DNA of 7,029 bases from DASTHV01 sp035718045 (lineage in GTDB: Bacteria > Patescibacteriota > Saccharimonadia > Saccharimonadales > UBA10212), in the NCBI GenBank assembly GCA_035718045.1, contig DASTHV010000048.1, positions 1 to 7,029 of the forward strand, in the 5' to 3' direction. Below, one piece after another: positions 4,265 through 7,029 of this stretch. The notes below the pieces were generated by a model, which worked only from the letters and a program-made list of their open reading frames with translations, did no database searches and was not told the DNA's origin. The translations under genes were made by a program, and so were the position numbers. Position 1 is the stretch's first letter. Every line of letters starts with the position of its first letter.

Positions 4265-5588
4265 GCCTAATAAAATGCTCGGCCGGGCAAAGTCTTTAAG
4301 TCACGTCGTAAAAGACAAAATACCAAAAGCAGGCGCCGGAACTTCTCATCATAGAAATGCCGGCGGCGAGTATTTAGTAGCACTGGATGTGGGTACGGAG
4401 TTCGTCAAGGCTTTGGTGGGTCAAATTATCGGTGATGAAATTGAAATTATAGGTGTAGGCCGGGCTCACCAGGAACTTTCTGATATGCAAGCCGGCGCTA
4501 TATCAGATATCGCAGCGGTAGTCGCCAATTGCGACAAGGCATTAGCCGCCGCCGAACAGCAAGCCGGAGTTAGCGCCCGTACGGCCGTTGTCGGCATTGC
4601 CGGTGAGTTAGTCAAAGGTACTACGAGCGTAGTGCGCTTTACCCGTAAAACACCCAGTAAAGAAATCAGTATTGATGAGATGGCCCGGATTATCGAGCTC
4701 GTGCAAGAGAGGGCCGAGGCCAAGGCCCGCCAAGAGCTGGCTTGGGAGTTGGGCGGCAAAGACGTCGAAGTGCGGTTGGTAAATAGCGCGTTGGTACGTA
4801 TAGATATCGATGGCTATAAGGTCACTAATCCGGTGGGCTTTCAGGGTAAGGATGTCGTGGTAGAGATGTATACGGCCTTCGCGCCAATGATTCACATCGG
4901 AGCTTTAGAGCGGACAGCCGCGGAGCTTGACCTGGAACTATTAGCTGTGGCGGCTGAGCCGTTTGCAGTTGCTCGATCGGTGGTGGGCGATGACCCTAAC
5001 GCTTCGGTCAGCGCGATTCTAATGGACGTCGGCGGTGGCACCACGGATATCGCCGTAGTTAATGAAGGCGGCGTGGAAGGCACTAAGATGTTTGGTATCG
5101 GCGGCCGGGCCTTTACCCACGCCATCGAGCGAGATTTAGATGTAGATTTTGTGAAGGCAGAAGCTATGAAACTCGGCTTGTCGGCAGCTGGCTCACACGA
5201 ACATAAGGCCGAAGTGGAAAAGGCTTTGAATAAGACTTTGAGAGTCTGGATCAACGGCGTGGAGCTGGCGCTTGGTGAATTCAGCAAGTTGGACCATTTG
5301 CCGCACCGGATACTGCTTTGCGGCGGCGGCTCCAGCCTGCAGATGCTAATGGACAAACTGGAAGGCAGCGACTGGCATAAAAGTCTGCCATTTACGCGCA
5401 AGCCGGTCGTGCAGCATATCAAACCGCAAGAAGTCGTAGGCATTACTGATTCCACCGGCGCCATAAACGACCATACTTTCGTAACGGCTATGGGGCTATT
5501 ACGGGTAGGACTGGATACGGTCAATTCCGGCGTCGCTGAAGGCGAAGACACTCTGAAAAACAGGCTAAACAGGATGTTGCGGGCATGA
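4263..5588 (+). CDS. FtsA-like actin-family ATPase (SHS2 domain)
   Basis: The 441-aa product has the actin/Hsp70-fold nucleotide-binding signatures in FtsA order: phosphate 1 LDVGTEFVKALVG (41-53), an SHS2/1C-like insert (about 72-200, including ISIDEMARIIELV), phosphate 2 DVGGGTTDIAVV (255-266) and adenosine motif ILLCGGGSSL (350-359). In the family FtsA tethers FtsZ to the membrane and recruits divisome proteins. The C-terminus, TLKNRLNRMLRA (430-441), can form a basic amphipathic helix like the FtsA membrane-targeting sequence, which argues for peripheral binding at the inner face of the membrane. A basic N-terminal extension of about 35 residues precedes the fold. The ATG at 4263 is preferred because the promoter box sits just upstream; Met5 is an alternative. 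No ftsZ is visible. Instead the gene overlaps by ATGA with a bitopic membrane protein, as PilM does with PilN-type partners, so PilM or another SHS2 ATPase of an envelope machine is the main alternative. Confidence 0.85.
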   Translation: MPNKMLGRAKSLSHVVKDKIPKAGAGTSHHRNAGGEYLVALDVGTEFVKALVGQIIGDEIEIIGVGRAHQELSDMQAGAISDIAAVVANCDKALAAAEQQAGVSARTAVVGIAGELVKGTTSVVRFTRKTPSKEISIDEMARIIELVQERAEAKARQELAWELGGKDVEVRLVNSALVRIDIDGYKVTNPVGFQGKDVVVEMYTAFAPMIHIGALERTAAELDLELLAVAAEPFAVARSVVGDDPNASVSAILMDVGGGTTDIAVVNEGGVEGTKMFGIGGRAFTHAIERDLDVDFVKAEAMKLGLSAAGSHEHKAEVEKALNKTLRVWINGVELALGEFSKLDHLPHRILLCGGGSSLQMLMDKLEGSDWHKSLPFTRKPVVQHIKPQEVVGITDSTGAINDHTFVTAMGLLRVGLDTVNSGVAEGEDTLKNRLNRMLRA

Positions 5589-7029
5589 GTCCTAAAACAC
5601 CTCCTAAACCGTCAAAAGATATCATCTATTTGGATGTTGACGATGAAATAACCGGAATCATTGATAAGGTTGAGAATTCTGCCCAGAAAGTAGTGGCTTT
5701 GGTATTGCCGAAGCGGGCAGCGAGCCTGCAGAGCATTGTCAATATGAAGCTGTTGAAGCGCAGCGCCGACAGTGCCAGTAAAAACGTAGTTTTGATAACT
5801 AGTGAGGCGGCACTACTGCCGCTGGCCGGCGCCGCCGGCTTGCATGTGGCCAAAAATCTGCAGAGTAAACCTGAAGTTCCTGAAGCGCCTGGGGGCGCCG
5901 GCCAGCCCGCGCCAGCTCTGGCAGAGGAAGCGGCCGAAGAAGTGCCTGGCGAAGAAGATCTGCCGGCCAAAATCGACTACAGCAAACCTGTAGGTGCCCT
6001 GGCGGTAGCCCACGAAGCTGAGAACCCAGAAACCATCGACCTTGATGACGAGGACGGCACATCGGATAAAGTGGCTCCGGCTGCTAAGCCGCCAGGCGAC
6101 AAGGTAAAAGTTCCGAATTTTGATCGGTTCAGGATGCTGATGGGTTTGGGCGTGCTGGCCCTGGTGGCGCTGATCGTTTTCTTAATTTTTGCTCTATGGG
6201 TTTTGCCCAAAGCGACGATTACCATAAAAACCAGCAGCGAGCCTGTTTCGGCCAATTTTAATCTGACGGCATCCCCGACCGCTGCCCTGGACCCGGTTAA
6301 AGGTACGATTCCCGCCAAACAGGAGACCACCGACCAAACGGCCTCGCAGAGCGTCCAGGCTACCGGCCAGCAAAACAACGGCCAAAAAGCCAGCGGGAGC
6401 GTGACGATGACCGCCCAAAAATGTTCCGGCTCCGGCGAGCCCGATGATGTACCGGCCGGCACGGGCGTTACAGCCGGTGGCAATACCTATATAACCCAGG
6501 AAAAAACAACCTTTCATTTCAGCAGTATTAGCAATGGATGCGCCAACTTTACCAGCGATGGCAGCACCGATATCGCCGCTCAGTCGGCCGGCTCTAAATA
6601 TAATGTGTCCGGGGCGAACTTTTCGGTGCCGGGCCGGTCCGATGTTACCGCCCAAGGTTCGGCTTCGGGCGGCACAGACGATATCGTAACCGTTTTGAGT
6701 CAAAGTGATGTGGATAGTGTTAAACAAAAGCTTACTTCCGGCAGCAGTAGCTCAGACTTCACCAGCAACTTCGAAAAGCAGCTCGCCAGCCAAGGCGAAT
6801 ATGTTTTAACCTCTACCCTTAAAGCCAGCGATCCGAACATCACGGCTTCGCCGTCAGTCGGCCAGCCGGCGAGTTCCGCCAATGTGACCGTTAAAATCAC
6901 CTATACTGTTCTAACCGTTAAGAAAAGCGATCTTAGCCAGGCCATAGAGGCAAAAACCTCCGGCCAGATTGATAAATCCAAGCAAAAACTGAACGGTAAT
7001 TTCTTAAATGACGCCGGCGTGACCGTGCA
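5585..7029 (+). CDS. Single-pass membrane protein with baseplate-J-like outer region (3' end outside window)
   Basis: The start overlaps the FtsA-like stop as ATGA, and 481 codons stay open to the window edge. Residues 11-95 form a compact alpha/beta-looking segment: KDIIYLDVDDEITGIIDKV, then VVALVLPKRAASLQSIVN, then VVLITSEAALLPLAGAAGLHV. Residues 96-170 are a Pro/Ala/Glu-rich acidic linker. A basic patch (DKVKVPNFDRFR, 172-183) precedes one membrane helix at about 184-206, followed by VLPKATITI. This predicts a cytoplasmic N-terminus and an outer C-terminus. The outer part is Ser/Thr/Gly-rich and beta-like; the series GSVTM, VPAGTGV (289-295), AAQSAGSKYNV (331-341) and FSVPG (346-350) resembles baseplate-J-like proteins common in CPR genomes. 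Two outer cysteines (280 and 319) could form a disulfide. There is no N-terminal signal peptide. Function is unknown; translational coupling suggests it is the membrane partner of the actin-like ATPase. Confidence 0.78.
   Translation, partial: MSPKTPPKPSKDIIYLDVDDEITGIIDKVENSAQKVVALVLPKRAASLQSIVNMKLLKRSADSASKNVVLITSEAALLPLAGAAGLHVAKNLQSKPEVPEAPGGAGQPAPALAEEAAEEVPGEEDLPAKIDYSKPVGALAVAHEAENPETIDLDDEDGTSDKVAPAAKPPGDKVKVPNFDRFRMLMGLGVLALVALIVFLIFALWVLPKATITIKTSSEPVSANFNLTASPTAALDPVKGTIPAKQETTDQTASQSVQATGQQNNGQKASGSVTMTAQKCSGSGEPDDVPAGTGVTAGGNTYITQEKTTFHFSSISNGCANFTSDGSTDIAAQSAGSKYNVSGANFSVPGRSDVTAQGSASGGTDDIVTVLSQSDVDSVKQKLTSGSSSSDFTSNFEKQLASQGEYVLTSTLKASDPNITASPSVGQPASSANVTVKITYTVLTVKKSDLSQAIEAKTSGQIDKSKQKLNGNFLNDAGVTV

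Noticed and set aside
4892..5551. 219-codon minus-strand open frame
   Set aside because: It is antisense to the FtsA-like gene across its nucleotide-binding motifs, is Ser/Pro-rich in the way antisense frames of such genes are, and has no translation signal.
5586..5588. TGA read as glycine (code 25, SR1/Gracilibacteria)
   Set aside because: The long frames contain no internal TGA, and TGA terminates the FtsA-like gene exactly at an ATGA overlap with the next gene, so the standard bacterial code applies.
4263..5588. Firm assignment of the actin-like gene as pilM or as ftsA
   Set aside because: The length and basic amphipathic C-terminal helix favour FtsA, while the coupled single-pass membrane partner recalls PilM-PilN. 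No ftsZ or pilN/pilO is visible, so I left the gene symbol blank.
5977..6727. Two overlapping minus-strand open frames of 168 and 177 codons
   Set aside because: They are antisense to the baseplate-J-like membrane protein, whose plus frame is open throughout with a clear membrane segment. The frames result from GC-rich Ala/Thr/Gly codons.

Overview
The window looks like part of a chromosome from a Candidate Phyla Radiation (Patescibacteria) bacterium, most likely a Saccharibacteria-type (TM7) lineage. The reasons are a short, divergent alanyl-tRNA synthetase without its C-terminal domain, an FtsA-like actin ATPase coupled to a single-pass protein with a baseplate-J-like outer region, small orphan genes between housekeeping genes, and starts that mostly lack Shine-Dalgarno sequences. 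TGA is used as a normal stop, so the SR1/Gracilibacteria code (TGA = Gly) does not apply. The lineage call is inference from protein character, not from a marker gene.

Layout. 1-843 (+): 3' part of mnmA (tRNA 2-thiouridylase); its 5' end is outside the window. It contains a perfect 24-bp palindrome at 713-736. 867-1562 (+): small protein with a degenerate GGDEF domain. 1571-2020 (-): unrecognised 149-aa protein, convergent with the GGDEF gene and divergent from alaS. 2095-4002 (+): short alaS. 4003-4262: 260-bp GC-rich, structured intergenic region with a terminator-like hairpin, a second strong hairpin and a start-less open stretch on the minus strand. 4263-5588 (+): FtsA-like protein. 5585-7029 (+): membrane protein with a baseplate-J-like outer region, overlapping the previous gene by 4 bp (ATGA) and running off the right edge.

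How it fits together. mnmA and alaS are translation genes (tRNA wobble thiolation and Ala-tRNA charging). The two small genes between them look like an accessory insertion or a lineage-specific pair. The last two genes form a translationally coupled unit: a cytoplasmic actin-like ATPase with a possible membrane-binding C-terminal helix, and a bitopic protein with a cytoplasmic N-terminal alpha/beta region, one membrane segment and a long outer part. The arrangement recalls PilM-PilN or FtsA with a membrane partner, so an envelope-spanning assembly is a reasonable hypothesis.

A regulatory theme recurs. Each of the four genes whose upstream region is visible and not coupled has a TGN-extended -10 box (TGATATAAA, TGTTTTAAT, TGTTACAAT, TGTTATAAT) and no convincing -35. 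In the three plus-strand genes the box lies only 7-10 nt from the ATG, implying leaderless or nearly leaderless mRNAs. Only the minus-strand gene has a proper Shine-Dalgarno sequence and room for one.
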